Positions 36,024 through 45,066 of a stretch of 64,000 nt of DNA are shown in pieces. Both the position numbers and the translations under genes were made by a program. Below the pieces are notes generated by a model. It ran no database searches and was not told where the DNA came from. It worked only from the letters and a program-made list of their open reading frames with translations. Within the stretch, counting starts at the first letter, position 1. Each line of letters begins with the position of its first letter. This DNA comes from UBA6522 sp965237785 (lineage in GTDB: Bacteria > Pseudomonadota > Gammaproteobacteria > Steroidobacterales > Rariloculaceae), in the NCBI GenBank assembly GCA_965237785.1, contig OZ250159.1, positions 2,480,001 to 2,544,000 on the forward strand. The letters are read 5' to 3'.

Positions 36024-36989
36024 ATGGCGTCCCGCGCGACGAACATCGGTCAGGTATGCGGGCTGGCCCTGGTATTGGCGCTGTGCGCGCCCGGGGTCCT
36101 GGCGCAGTATCCGCAACGAACCATCGAGTTCGTGATTCCCTTCGACGCCGGCGGCAGTGCCGACATCGAGGGCCGCCTGCTCGCCGACGAGATGAGCGAG
36201 ATTCTCGGCGTGACCGTCGCGCCCGTCAACCGGCCCGGCGCCGGCGGCGCGCTCGCCTACAGCTACGTCAACGACGCGGACGCCGATGGCTATACCGTCA
36301 TGTGGACGTCCACCTCGATCCTCACGATCACCAATCTGGGCAACGTCCCCTTCGGTTACGATGCGCTGGATCATATCGGCCGCGTGGAGCATCAACCCCT
36401 GGTGTTTGCGGTCGACGCGAATGCACCGTGGGACGACTTCGAATCCCTGGCCGGAGACTGCGGGGCGCGCGACGGTCCTGTAATAATCGCCAACTCGGGA
36501 ACCGGCAGCACGACGCACCTGGCTGCGTTGGCGCTCATGCAAGCCATGGATTGCGAGGCGGTGCACTTGCCCATCGGCACGCGGCGGCGTAACGCCACCG
36601 TGCTCAGCGGCGAGGCGGATGGCATGGTCGCACCGCTCACCGGCGCCCTCAACCTGGCGCGGGCGGGGCGGTTGAAGCTGTTGGCGAGCCTCGGTGCGCA
36701 GCGCAACGCTGTCATCCCGGACGTGCCTGTGGCGACCGAGCTTGGATTCGGCGTCGAGTTCGATCTCTTCCGAGGCCTCTCGGTACCCAGGGGCACACCG
36801 GCCGAGACTCAGGCGAAGCTCGCCGCCGCCATGACCGAAGCCGCAGCCTCGGATGCGTTCCGGGGACTGGCCGGCGAACTGGGACTGACCGTTGCGCCGA
36901 TGTCCGGGGAGGCGTTCGCAGCGCTGCTCGCCCGGGAAGATGCCAAGGTCAAGGCGATCATGGGGAGCGCCGGCGCGGGAATCCGCTAA
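36024..36989 (+). CDS. tctC: Tripartite tricarboxylate transporter substrate-binding protein (TctC/Bug family)
   Basis: 321 residues, signal peptide ending GVLAQ. The Bug fold is evident: YPQRTIEFVIPFDAGGSADI, VNRPGAGGALAYSYV, GYTVMWTSTSIL and ANSGTGSTTHLAAL. Periplasmic binding of a carboxylate for TctAB. GAGGGT lies 10 bases upstream; a GTG three bases earlier is an alternative start. First of the TctC-B-A set. Confidence 0.9.
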   Translation: MASRATNIGQVCGLALVLALCAPGVLAQYPQRTIEFVIPFDAGGSADIEGRLLADEMSEILGVTVAPVNRPGAGGALAYSYVNDADADGYTVMWTSTSILTITNLGNVPFGYDALDHIGRVEHQPLVFAVDANAPWDDFESLAGDCGARDGPVIIANSGTGSTTHLAALALMQAMDCEAVHLPIGTRRRNATVLSGEADGMVAPLTGALNLARAGRLKLLASLGAQRNAVIPDVPVATELGFGVEFDLFRGLSVPRGTPAETQAKLAAAMTEAAASDAFRGLAGELGLTVAPMSGEAFAALLAREDAKVKAIMGSAGAGIR

Positions 36990-37028
36990 TGCCTGTTAAC
37001 GCGATACGAGATAGCAGGCCCTAGGCCC

Positions 37029-37481
37029 ATGGGGCATCGCAATTTGCTCGCCGGCGCCGTCCTTCTGGCCGTGGGCGTCGGATACGGCTGGGCCATCACC
37101 CTGTTGCCGGATCGGAGCCTGCCCGGCACACCGGGACCTGAATTCTTTCCGATTCTGATCGCCGTCGGGTTGGTCGGCCTCGCCGCGGCACTCGCGATTC
37201 GCGGGCTGCTGGCGCTTCGCGGCCAGTCCCGCACGCCCGCCGGCTACAGCTTGCCGCCGCGTGGCTGGCTTGCGCTCGGCGGGTTTGCCGCCTATCTCGT
37301 GCTCCTCCCCTTCGCGGGATTCGCCATCGCCAGCGTGCCGTTTTTCGGTGGACTCATGGTGCTATACGGTGAACGGAGAACGCCGATCATCGTCCTGGCG
37401 GCGGTTGCCCTGCCGCTGACGTTGTACATGGTGTTCACCACCGGCTTCAGGATTCTCCTGCCGGGAGGCTCCTGGTGGTGA
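37029..37481 (+). CDS. tctB: Tripartite tricarboxylate transporter small membrane subunit TctB
   Basis: 150 residues, four predicted spans: AGAVLLAVGVGYGWAITLL, FPILIAVGLVGLAAALAIRG, LALGGFAAYLVLLPFAGFAI and IIVLAAVALPLTLYMVFTTG. GTPGPEFFPILIA is the usual TctB pattern. Ends within the start region of tctA. Confidence 0.85.
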   Translation: MGHRNLLAGAVLLAVGVGYGWAITLLPDRSLPGTPGPEFFPILIAVGLVGLAAALAIRGLLALRGQSRTPAGYSLPPRGWLALGGFAAYLVLLPFAGFAIASVPFFGGLMVLYGERRTPIIVLAAVALPLTLYMVFTTGFRILLPGGSWW

Positions 37482-38968
37482 CCGGCGACGTATTGCAGGG
37501 CTTCTCACAGGCGATTCAACCGGCAAGCCTGGCGGCCACGTGCATCGGATCGCTGCTGGGCATCGTTGCCGGAATGATCCCGGGAATGACCATTTCCGCA
37601 GCGCTCATCATCGTGCTGCCGCTGACCTTCGTGCTCGACCCCAACGTTTCCATCGGGCTCTTTCTCGGGCTCTACGTCGGCGGCATGCTGGGAGGCAGTT
37701 TTTCGGCCATCCTGTTGAACATCCCCGGAACACCTTCGGCGGCGGCGACCGCGCTGGACGGCTATCCGCTGGTTCTCCGGGGCGAGGCGGGACGCGCCCT
37801 GGGCATCGCGGTACTGGCGAGCTTCTGCGGAGGGCTCTTCAGCGCCCTGTGTCTGTTCCTGATTGCGCCCAGGCTGGCGGAACTGGCGCTCGGATTTCGC
37901 TCCGCCGACCTGTTCAGCCTGGTGTTTCTGGGACTCACCATCATCTGCTCCTTCGCGTCCCGATCCTGGATCAAGGGATTGCTGTCGGCGGTCATCGGAC
38001 TCGCCATCGTCACCATCGGCCAGGATCCGGTCATGGGTACTGCCCGATTTACCTTTGGCGAGGCGAACCTGCTGTCCGGCGTACATTTTCTGACGGCGCT
38101 CATCGGTCTCTTCGCCATTCCGCAATTGATCGAAAACCTGCGCCGGACCGATGCCATGGGCGCCGCTCCCCGTGCGCCGATTGTCCGCCTCGGGAACCTG
38201 CTGCCCGCAGCCGCGGACCTGCGGCGAATCCGCCTGCCGGTCGGCATCGGATCGGCGGTCGGCACGTTCCTCGGCATATTGCCGGGCGCGGGCGGACCCA
38301 TCGCCGCATTCATCAGCTACGACTACGCGAAGAAAGCCCGGCGTCACACCGATACCTTCGGTCGCGGCGCCGTGGAGGGCATCGCCGCACCCGAGTCCGC
38401 CAACAACGCAGTCACCGGCGGCGCCCTGATACCCATGATGACCCTGGGCATTCCCGGCGATCCCGTTACCGCGATCCTGATCGGTGCACTGCTCGCGCAT
38501 GGGCTGGCACCGGGCCCCTTGCTGTTCCTCGAGCGGGCCGACTTCGCGTACGGACTGATGTTCTCGTTCTTCTGGGCCAATATCTTTAACCTGATCATCG
38601 CGCTGGCGGGCCTGAAATTGCTGGTCAAGGTCGTCGCCGCACCGCGCGCGATCCTCATGCCCGCCGTTGCAATTCTGTGCGTCGTGGGCGCCTACTCGTT
38701 GCGGAATTCGGTCTTCGACGTCTATGTCATGTTCGGCTTCGGCTTGTTGGGGATCGCAATGAGATGGCTGGACATGCCGGTCGTGCCGCTGCTGCTCGCC
38801 CTGGTGCTCGGCCGGCAACTGGAGGAGAATCTGCGAGTCTCGCTGACCGGATCCCAGGGGGATATCTCGGTATTCTTCACCTCGCCGTTCAGTGCGCTCT
38901 TCCTGGGGCTCGCCGTGGTGTCGGTAATCTGGTCCGTCGCCGGTTCGCGCCGGCGGGTTCACTCTTGA
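37475..38968 (+). CDS. tctA: Tripartite tricarboxylate transporter large membrane subunit TctA
   Basis: 497 residues with about 12 membrane spans. GSLLGIVAGMIPGMTISAAL at about residue 26, LNIPGTPSAAATALDGYPL and GIPGDPVTAILIGALLAHGL are TctA signatures. GTG start (37475, or 37478) with GGGAGG 6-9 bases upstream, overlapping tctB. The transporter uses the proton or sodium gradient to import tricarboxylates or aromatic acids; substrate unknown. Confidence 0.94.
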   Translation: MVTGDVLQGFSQAIQPASLAATCIGSLLGIVAGMIPGMTISAALIIVLPLTFVLDPNVSIGLFLGLYVGGMLGGSFSAILLNIPGTPSAAATALDGYPLVLRGEAGRALGIAVLASFCGGLFSALCLFLIAPRLAELALGFRSADLFSLVFLGLTIICSFASRSWIKGLLSAVIGLAIVTIGQDPVMGTARFTFGEANLLSGVHFLTALIGLFAIPQLIENLRRTDAMGAAPRAPIVRLGNLLPAAADLRRIRLPVGIGSAVGTFLGILPGAGGPIAAFISYDYAKKARRHTDTFGRGAVEGIAAPESANNAVTGGALIPMMTLGIPGDPVTAILIGALLAHGLAPGPLLFLERADFAYGLMFSFFWANIFNLIIALAGLKLLVKVVAAPRAILMPAVAILCVVGAYSLRNSVFDVYVMFGFGLLGIAMRWLDMPVVPLLLALVLGRQLEENLRVSLTGSQGDISVFFTSPFSALFLGLAVVSVIWSVAGSRRRVHS

Positions 38969-38984
38969 CGCAAGGGAACGAAAA

Positions 38985-39995
38985 ATGAGCGTGGAACCGA
39001 TTCGTGTCGCATCCCTGGGCCTGGGATGGTGGTCGGACGAGCTCGCCGATGCCGCCGGGCGAACGCCGCATATCGAGATCGCCGCCTGCTATACGCGGTC
39101 CGAAGACAAGCGCGCCGCGTTTGCGCGCAGGTACGGCTGCAAAACAGCCGCCAGTTACGAAGAAATTCTCATGGATGACTCCATCCGGGGAATCATCAAC
39201 ACCACGCCCAATTCCGTACACCTGGAGACCGTGGCGCAGGCGGCTGCGGCCGGCAAGCACGTCTTTCTCGACAAGCCGATCGCGAATACCGTCGCCGACG
39301 GCAAGGCCATCGCGGAGATCGTCGAGACAAGCGGTATTGTGTTGTCGGTGGGCTACCAACGCAGGCGCGAAAGCCATTTCCGCTGGATCAAACGCGAGAT
39401 CGAGGCCGGCCGATTCGGCCGGCTGGTCCAGGCCGAGGCGAATATCAGCCGGGATCGACTGGGCAAGATCGACACGAGTTCCTGGCGGTATCAGTCCGCC
39501 GGCATGCCGGGAGGGGTCATGCTGCAGATCGGCATCCACTACTCTGACGTGCTGGAAATGCTCCTCGGCGCGGTGCAGCGCGTCTCGGCCACGACCGCGC
39601 GACTCGTACTCCCCGGCGACAACCCCGACATCGCTAACCTGATCCTGGAGCACGACAGCGGCGCCGTTTCAAACCTCACGGCCAGCTATGCCTCCGCATC
39701 GGAGTACTACATGGTCAACGTCTACGGCAAGGAAGCCAGCGCCTACTTCGATCTGTTCGGTGGCCTGCGGCATCTGCGCCGGGGCAGTACCGCAAGCACT
39801 CCGGTTCCATGCGAGACCAACGATACGCTGGTCGAGGAACTGGAGGAGTTCGCCGCCTGCATTCGCGGCGAAGCCGCACCCGAAGTGAGCGCCCGGCGGG
39901 CCACCGAATCGCTGGCCGTGATCCGCGCCGGCGTGAGGTCCGCGAGGGAAGGCAGAGCGGTGGAGGTGGCCGAGATCCTCGACTCGGAGGAATGA
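38985..39995 (+). CDS. Gfo/Idh/MocA family NAD(P)-dependent oxidoreductase
   Basis: 336 residues. N-terminal Rossmann domain (VASLGLGWWSDELADAAGR), the family's EKPIA-like motif as VFLDKPIANTVADGKAI, VLSVGYQRRRESHFRW, and the catalytic-region MLQIGIHYSDVLEMLLG. C-terminal half is the usual beta-sheet domain. These enzymes oxidise sugars, inositols or other hydroxy compounds. Position after tctCBA, 16 bases apart, suggests it acts on the imported compound. Confidence 0.9.
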   Translation: MSVEPIRVASLGLGWWSDELADAAGRTPHIEIAACYTRSEDKRAAFARRYGCKTAASYEEILMDDSIRGIINTTPNSVHLETVAQAAAAGKHVFLDKPIANTVADGKAIAEIVETSGIVLSVGYQRRRESHFRWIKREIEAGRFGRLVQAEANISRDRLGKIDTSSWRYQSAGMPGGVMLQIGIHYSDVLEMLLGAVQRVSATTARLVLPGDNPDIANLILEHDSGAVSNLTASYASASEYYMVNVYGKEASAYFDLFGGLRHLRRGSTASTPVPCETNDTLVEELEEFAACIRGEAAPEVSARRATESLAVIRAGVRSAREGRAVEVAEILDSEE

Positions 39996-40010
39996 ATCCA
40001 ACCGTGCAGG

Positions 40011-40053
40011 TACTCGGCCGCGTGAACCTTCTGTACTCGGCCGCGTGAACCTT
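40011..40053. repeat. 20-bp tandem-like direct repeat
   Basis: tactcggccgcgtgaacctt occurs perfectly at 40011-40030 and 40034-40053 with a 23-base period, in the gap after the oxidoreductase. Confidence 0.9.
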
Positions 40054-40103
40054 ACCGTACGGCGCCCTGACCGGCGGCATGGCCGGATCGCGCTGCCAGA
40101 CCG

Positions 40104-40544
40104 CTATCGGTGCCGGCGCGAGGAATTGCCGGCGCGGCCGTCCGCACGGCCATCGCCACGGCGACGGCTCTCGAATTGCGCGCCGTCAGCTTCGCGAACG
40201 ACGGAACGTATACGAACGAAGTTCGTGCCGTCGTTGCGGTGCGGTTGGCCGGTGATGGTGATCGCCTCACCCGGCTCGAACAGGTCCGGCTGATGCTGCT
40301 GTCCGGAGGCGTCAACGAAACTGCCGCTCCATTGGGCGGTCCATTGCTCGACTGTGCCGTCGGCGCCCTGCACTTCAAGCGTCATGGAGGGATGGGGCCG
40401 ACGGCCCAGGTACTCCGATACCACACCTTCAACGACGATCGAGTCGCGCGTGTCGTAATCCACGGACCATGAGTGATGGGCCTGCACCGAAGCTGCCGGA
40501 ATCGACAGCGCGGCGACCGATAATAGTGCTGCCTTGCGAATCAT
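40104..40544 (-). CDS. DUF6152 family exported protein
   Basis: 146 residues. Signal peptide ending SVQA, then the mature HHSWSVDYDTRDSIVVEGVV and RRPHPSMTLEV blocks of DUF6152. GGGGAG about 7 bases upstream fixes the ATG. Function unknown; the family is abundant in marine proteobacteria next to TonB receptors. A second intact copy (45767-46165) and a broken one (15909-16124) are in the window. Confidence 0.85.
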   Translation of the reverse strand: MIRKAALLSVAALSIPAASVQAHHSWSVDYDTRDSIVVEGVVSEYLGRRPHPSMTLEVQGADGTVEQWTAQWSGSFVDASGQQHQPDLFEPGEAITITGQPHRNDGTNFVRIRSVVREADGAQFESRRRGDGRADGRAGNSSRRHR

Positions 40545-40685
40545 TCGTGTACTCCCCAGCGTTGCTTGCGCTGATACCCTTGCTCTCAATGACGCAATTG
40601 TGCCTCCAATGCGGCCGCGCAAACATGTAGCAGGGCTGAACAATTGTAAAGTTTTCTCAATACGATTCCGCCGTATCGCCAGCCA

Positions 40686-41285
40686 CTATTCCGCCGTATC
40701 GCCAGCCTCGTCATCGTCGCCGTCATCCGCGGCCTCCGCGTCATCGCCGTCACCCGCCGCCTCGTCGTCGTTTTCGTCGCCCGCCCCCTCCGCATTGGGG
40801 TTGCGCACCTCGATCCGGGGCCGGCCGCGACGTTCTTCGGGCTCGAGCGCGATAAACTCCGCCTCCTCCTCGGTGATGGGAAAGAACATTCCGAGGCCGC
40901 ACGACATCCCTTCCTGGATAGATCCCCCAAATTGTTCGAGCACGCGGATGCTATCCACATTGCACAAACGTCCACCTGTGGTGCGGTACGAAAATCGCTC
41001 CTCGCGCAGCAGCGAACGGCAGGCGTTGCGCAGATAATTGACATAGAAGTCGCCGCCACGCAGCTCAAACAGGATGGTGCGTTCGTCGATTATGTCGGTA
41101 TCGCGGATATTGCGCGTATTGATGCAGCGCTCCCCCTCACGATCAATCCAAAAATCCTCATTCACCACCTCGTCGGCGGAGATTTCGGGATCCGTGGGGG
41201 GGTCCGCGGGGGAGTCCTGGGCGAGCGCCGCGCAAGCAAGCAAGAACGAGAGCGCAAACGCAGAGATCAAGGTCGTAATGTTCAC
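40686..41285 (-). CDS. Exported DUF6491-like protein with acidic tail
   Basis: About 199 residues. From GTG 41285 the signal peptide (ITTLISAFALSFLLACAALA) is compact; a TTG at 41312 would add nine residues and leave only 19 bases to the divergent MgtE start. The core CINTRNIRDTDIIDERTILF and LRNACRSLLREERFSYRT resembles DUF6491. The last ~45 residues are almost all Asp, Glu, Ala and Gly. Periplasmic, function unknown. Confidence 0.75.
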   Translation of the reverse strand: MNITTLISAFALSFLLACAALAQDSPADPPTDPEISADEVVNEDFWIDREGERCINTRNIRDTDIIDERTILFELRGGDFYVNYLRNACRSLLREERFSYRTTGGRLCNVDSIRVLEQFGGSIQEGMSCGLGMFFPITEEEAEFIALEPEERRGRPRIEVRNPNAEGAGDENDDEAAGDGDDAEAADDGDDDEAGDTAE

Positions 41286-41317
41286 GTCGGTCACCGTATC
41301 AGCGACAGTCAAATCAC

Positions 41318-41325
41318 ATTATAGT
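41318..41325. promoter_or_regulatory. Overlapping divergent -10 elements (bidirectional promoter)
   Basis: ATTATAGT reads TATAGT on the plus strand (41320-41325, 6 bases before the MgtE ATG) and TATAAT on the minus strand (41318-41323, 26 or more bases before the DUF6491-like GTG). No consensus -35 is evident either way. Confidence 0.55.
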
Positions 41326-41331
41326 CCCGGT

Positions 41332-42699
41332 ATGAATTTCGACCGCAACGACACTTCGGGCACGCTCCAAGACGCCTCGGTCGCCGATGTCATCGCGGCG
41401 CTCCGCGCCGGCGAGTTGGAGACGGCCGGGCAACTGCTGCAGTCGCTTCACCCCTCCGACAGCGCCGACTTGCTGGAACGCGTGTCGCGGGCCGAGCGCG
41501 AGCACCTGGTGGACACGCTGCGCGAGCCCTTCGACCCCCGAATTCTCGCGGAACTCGGCGATGCGGTGGCCGAACGCGTGATCGAACAACTCGGGTTTGC
41601 ACAGGCCGCCGAAGCGGTGGCTTCGATGCCCACCGACGATGCGGTCGAAATCGTCGAGGCGCTCGATGCGGACGCACAGCAGGCCGTTATGGATGTCCTG
41701 CCCCAAATCCGCCGCACGTTGATCCAGGAAGGACTGGCCTACCCCGAGGACAGCGCCGGGCGGCTTATGCAGCGCAAGGTGGTGGCGCTGCCGGACAACT
41801 GGAACGTCGGTCAGGCCATCGACTACCTGCGTGACGGCAAGGATCTGCCGGCGGACTTTTTCGATTTGTTCCTGATCGATCAAAGCTACCGTCCCATCGG
41901 CACGATCCCGCTGAGCCGGGTGCTGCGGACTCCCCGTCGCGTCGCGCTCACCGAGATCGCGCGCGCGGACCTGCGGATCATACCCGCCGACATGGACCAG
42001 GAAGAGGTGGCCTTCCTGTTCCGGCAGCGGGACCTGATTTCGGCGCCGGTGGTCGACCCGCAGCGGCGGCTGCTGGGTGCGATCACCGTCGACGACGTGG
42101 TCGACGTCATTCACGAGGAGCACGAAGAGGACATCATGGCGCTCGCAGGCGTCGGCGCCGAAGACAATCTTTTCCAGGCCATCCTCGATACGACGCGCTC
42201 CCGCTTTATCTGGCTGATGATCCACCTCGTCGCCGCCATCGCCGCGTCGGGCGTCATCAGCGTATTCGCCGGCACGATCGAGGAACTGGTCGCGCTGGCC
42301 ATTCTCATGCCCATTGTCGCGACCATGGGCGGGACCGCGGGGATCCAGGCCCTGACCGTCGCCGTACGCGCCATCGCGGTGAAGGAATTGACGCCGGTTA
42401 ACGCGCTTCGCGCCATCCGCAAGGAACTCCTGGTGAGCGGAATCAACGGGTTGCTCTTTGCCGTCCTGATCGGCGGCGTGGCGTGGGTATGGTTTTCGAG
42501 CCCGGCACTCGGCGGCGTCATCGCGCTTGCCATGGGCATCAATCTCGTTGCGGCGGGGCTCACCGGAAGCGTCCTGCCGGTGGTTCTGCAGCGATTCGGT
42601 TTCGACCCCGCCGTGGCCTCGAGCGCGCTGCTGACATCCGTGACCGACGTGGTGGGGTTTTACGTATTCCTGGGACTGGCCGCCGTGCTGCTATTGTAG
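41332..42699 (+). CDS. mgtE: MgtE family magnesium transporter
   Basis: 455 residues. MgtE N domain (Leu/Ala/Glu helices, residues ~10-130), tandem CBS domains (~135-265; LAYPEDSAGRLMQRKVVALP and GAITVDDVVDVIHEEHEED), and a membrane domain with IVATMGGTAGIQALTVAVRA and NLVAAGLTGSVLPVVLQRFG, the ion path. The inner-membrane Mg2+ channel is gated by cytosolic Mg2+ binding to N and CBS domains. The ATG is 6 bases after a -10 and lacks a Shine-Dalgarno, so the mRNA may be leaderless. Confidence 0.94.
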   Translation: MNFDRNDTSGTLQDASVADVIAALRAGELETAGQLLQSLHPSDSADLLERVSRAEREHLVDTLREPFDPRILAELGDAVAERVIEQLGFAQAAEAVASMPTDDAVEIVEALDADAQQAVMDVLPQIRRTLIQEGLAYPEDSAGRLMQRKVVALPDNWNVGQAIDYLRDGKDLPADFFDLFLIDQSYRPIGTIPLSRVLRTPRRVALTEIARADLRIIPADMDQEEVAFLFRQRDLISAPVVDPQRRLLGAITVDDVVDVIHEEHEEDIMALAGVGAEDNLFQAILDTTRSRFIWLMIHLVAAIAASGVISVFAGTIEELVALAILMPIVATMGGTAGIQALTVAVRAIAVKELTPVNALRAIRKELLVSGINGLLFAVLIGGVAWVWFSSPALGGVIALAMGINLVAAGLTGSVLPVVLQRFGFDPAVASSALLTSVTDVVGFYVFLGLAAVLLL

Positions 42700-42720
42700 T
42701 GCGCGGGTGAACGCAAGATC

Positions 42721-44049
42721 GTGAACGTGGAACGGATCATCTCTCTGCTCGGCGAATTCGGCCGGGGCATGCTGGGCTATTTCAGCGAAACGGGCATCCT
42801 GATCCAACTCGGGATGATCGGGGTCTTGTTCCTGCCGGCGCTGGCGCTGTCGTGGCGGGTGGAGCCGAGGCTCGAGGAGTGGGCCCGCGGCCTCAAGGGC
42901 ATGCCGGGCATGCCGGGCATGCCAGGCGTATTGCGGCTCTTGAACGGCTTCCTGACCCGCCTCGAGTGGCTGTTCTTCGTGATCCTCCTCGCCATCGCCT
43001 ACCTGGTTACCACCGCTGCAGCCTGGCCCGCGAGCAACTACCTGGTCTACAGCGCCATGGTGTTGGCAGCCGCGTGGCTGGTGATCACGGTTGTCTCGCA
43101 CGTGGTCCGCAGCCGGGCCGTTGGCCGCACATTCGCGCTCATCGCCTGGGTCTATGTTGCCGCGGCCGTGCTCGGGATGACGGACGACGTATCCGCACTG
43201 CTCGACGGCGCAGGCATTACGATCGGCGAGTTCCGCCTGTCGCTCCTGAGCGTGATTCAGGCGATCTTTCTTCTGGGCGTGCTGTCGTGGCTGTCGCTGA
43301 CGGTAGGCAACTTTCTCGACCGGCGCATTCAGACCATCGAGGATCTGACACCGTCCCTGCGTGTCCTGATCGGCAAGATCCTGCGGATCGCGTTGATCGT
43401 CATCGCCGTCATGGTCGCCATGTCCGGCCTTGGAATCGACCTCACCGCGTTGACCGTACTCTCCGGCGCCGTCGGCGTCGGCATCGGTTTCGGATTGCAG
43501 AAGGTCGTCTCCAATTTCATTTCCGGAATCATCATCCTGATGGACCAGTCGATCAAACCGGGCGATACGGTCACGCTCGGTGAGACCTTCGGATGGATAC
43601 GGGAGCTTCGCGCCCGCTTCGTCTCGGTCATTACGCGCGACGGCCGGGAATTCCTCATTCCCAACGAGGACTTCATTACCACCGAAGTCGTCAACTGGTC
43701 GTTTTCCGATGAATACGTCCGCCTCGACGTACCGTTCGGGGTTGCCTACGACTCCGATCCCCACGAAGTTTCCCGTATCGCCATCGAGGCCGCCGGAACG
43801 GTGGATCGCGTCGACACCCGCTATCGAGCCCCGGTCTGCTGGCTCACGGCGTTCGGGGAGTCGTCGCTCGACTTCAAGCTGCGATTCTGGATCAGCGATC
43901 CGCAAAGCGGGCTGACCAACATCCGGGGCAAGGTCCTGCTGGCGCTGTGGGATGCATTCAAGGACCACGGCATCCAGATTCCCTACCCCCATCGCCAGGT
44001 CATCATGCAACCGGGCGCGCAGCGACAGCTGGGTGAGGATGCGGGATAA
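42721..44049 (+). CDS. MscS-family mechanosensitive channel
   Basis: 442 residues, GTG start. N-terminal membrane part with a curious loop KGMPGMPGMPG (three Met-Pro-Gly units, residues ~60-70). The channel core has VLSGAVGVGIGFGLQKVVSN and FISGIIILMDQSIKPGDTV, then the MscS beta domain (TRDGREFLIPNEDFITTEVV, VNWSFSDEYVRLDV). Belongs to the longer MscS/MscK-like proteins, unlike the YbdG-like one at 28483-29730. 21 bases after mgtE, so probably co-transcribed. Confidence 0.92.
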   Translation: MNVERIISLLGEFGRGMLGYFSETGILIQLGMIGVLFLPALALSWRVEPRLEEWARGLKGMPGMPGMPGVLRLLNGFLTRLEWLFFVILLAIAYLVTTAAAWPASNYLVYSAMVLAAAWLVITVVSHVVRSRAVGRTFALIAWVYVAAAVLGMTDDVSALLDGAGITIGEFRLSLLSVIQAIFLLGVLSWLSLTVGNFLDRRIQTIEDLTPSLRVLIGKILRIALIVIAVMVAMSGLGIDLTALTVLSGAVGVGIGFGLQKVVSNFISGIIILMDQSIKPGDTVTLGETFGWIRELRARFVSVITRDGREFLIPNEDFITTEVVNWSFSDEYVRLDVPFGVAYDSDPHEVSRIAIEAAGTVDRVDTRYRAPVCWLTAFGESSLDFKLRFWISDPQSGLTNIRGKVLLALWDAFKDHGIQIPYPHRQVIMQPGAQRQLGEDAG

Positions 44050-44090
44050 TCCTTCGACCGCATTGCGCGCCGTCCATGGTTGAGCCATCA

Positions 44091-44912
44091 ATGAATCCCA
44101 AGCGAAAATCGTCGCTACTGGTTCCAGGGGCCGCGGCGTTGCCGATGCTTTGGTTGTGCGTCGCCGGGCCGTCCGCGGCTCAGGCAGTCGACTTGCCCAA
44201 TCCAGAGGGCCCGGTTGACCCGGAGCGCGTGATCGAAGCGCAGAGCGCAGCGGTTGACGCTGCGCAAGTCGCGGCGGTTGCCGAGTCGGGAATTGCGGCG
44301 GTTGACGAGTTGGAATTTCCACCGGGTTTCGATCCCATTATCGCCATCGATCCGCTCAACCCGCGACTCGACCCCGATGAACCCTGGGCGATCGGACCTG
44401 GCGGTCGGGTGATCCCGCAGCGCCGCGCACCCCGGCCGCCGATCCCGGTGTTCAAGGCGCCGCTGCACGACGCATTCTCCACGCGCCGCGACCGCAGCGG
44501 CATCGAGTTGACCTTCGGCGGTCAACCCGCCCTGGGCGGTACCCTCGGCATGCGGGTCATTCGTCTGGAGATCGAACCCACCGCCGTGGAATTGATGGTG
44601 GGCGAGTCGTTCGACCTGGGCGATCTAACCGTTCGAGCCTACGGCGCCGCGGGCGAAGTAGTGGAACGGGCACCGCTGAGGCTCGAGATCGAAGGCCCGC
44701 AAGGGTTCATTGACATGACGGCTTTCGAGCGCGACGGGAGAACATTGACCGCGTTGGCCAGGGGCGTCGGCCGTATCTGGGTTACGTCCTTGCTGCCCGC
44801 TCGCCTCGGCGAGCCCTTTACTCTACCGGTCGTCCTGTATGTGCGGACAACGGACGGCCCGGGAGCCCGGCTGAGTTCCAGAATCCACGAAAACGTTCCC
44901 GCCACGCCCTAG
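44091..44912 (+). CDS. Exported protein with bacterial Ig-like domain
   Basis: 273 residues. Signal peptide (ALPMLWLCVAGPSAAQA). A helical Ala/Asp/Glu stretch to about residue 65, a Pro/Arg linker, and a C-terminal Big-type beta sandwich (RLEIEPTAVELMVGESFDLG, VRAYGAAGEVVERAPLRLEI, GVGRIWVTSLLPAR). No enzyme motif. Probably periplasmic or surface. An ATG at 44076 is an alternative start. Confidence 0.7.
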   Translation: MNPKRKSSLLVPGAAALPMLWLCVAGPSAAQAVDLPNPEGPVDPERVIEAQSAAVDAAQVAAVAESGIAAVDELEFPPGFDPIIAIDPLNPRLDPDEPWAIGPGGRVIPQRRAPRPPIPVFKAPLHDAFSTRRDRSGIELTFGGQPALGGTLGMRVIRLEIEPTAVELMVGESFDLGDLTVRAYGAAGEVVERAPLRLEIEGPQGFIDMTAFERDGRTLTALARGVGRIWVTSLLPARLGEPFTLPVVLYVRTTDGPGARLSSRIHENVPATP

Positions 44913-45038
44913 ACCGCGTATCTCACCTAAGTGCGCAGCGAGGGCGCGGCGGCGCTGCTGTCGCTCCGGAACGGCGCCCAGGCGACCCTGGCCGGCCCAT
45001 CAAACGTAGTCCTGGTGCCATATCGGAGCTTGACCGAA

Positions 45039-45044
45039 TATAAT
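45039..45044 (+). promoter_or_regulatory. -10 element (TATAAT) of the exported-protein/DUF6152 transcript
   Basis: Perfect TATAAT 22 bases before the ATG at 45067. No clear -35 at 17 bases. Confidence 0.45.
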
Positions 45045-45066
45045 GCCGAAGCGCTGACGCAGCACC

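Noticed and set aside
37505..38962. Long minus-strand frame opposite tctA
   Set aside because: Composition is Gln/Asp/Arg/Gly-rich with no hydrophobic core or motif; it is the antisense shadow of a strongly supported membrane protein.
42691..44322. 543-codon minus-strand frame opposite the MscS gene
   Set aside because: No recognisable domain; product of GC-rich codon structure on the other strand, where MscS motifs are clear.
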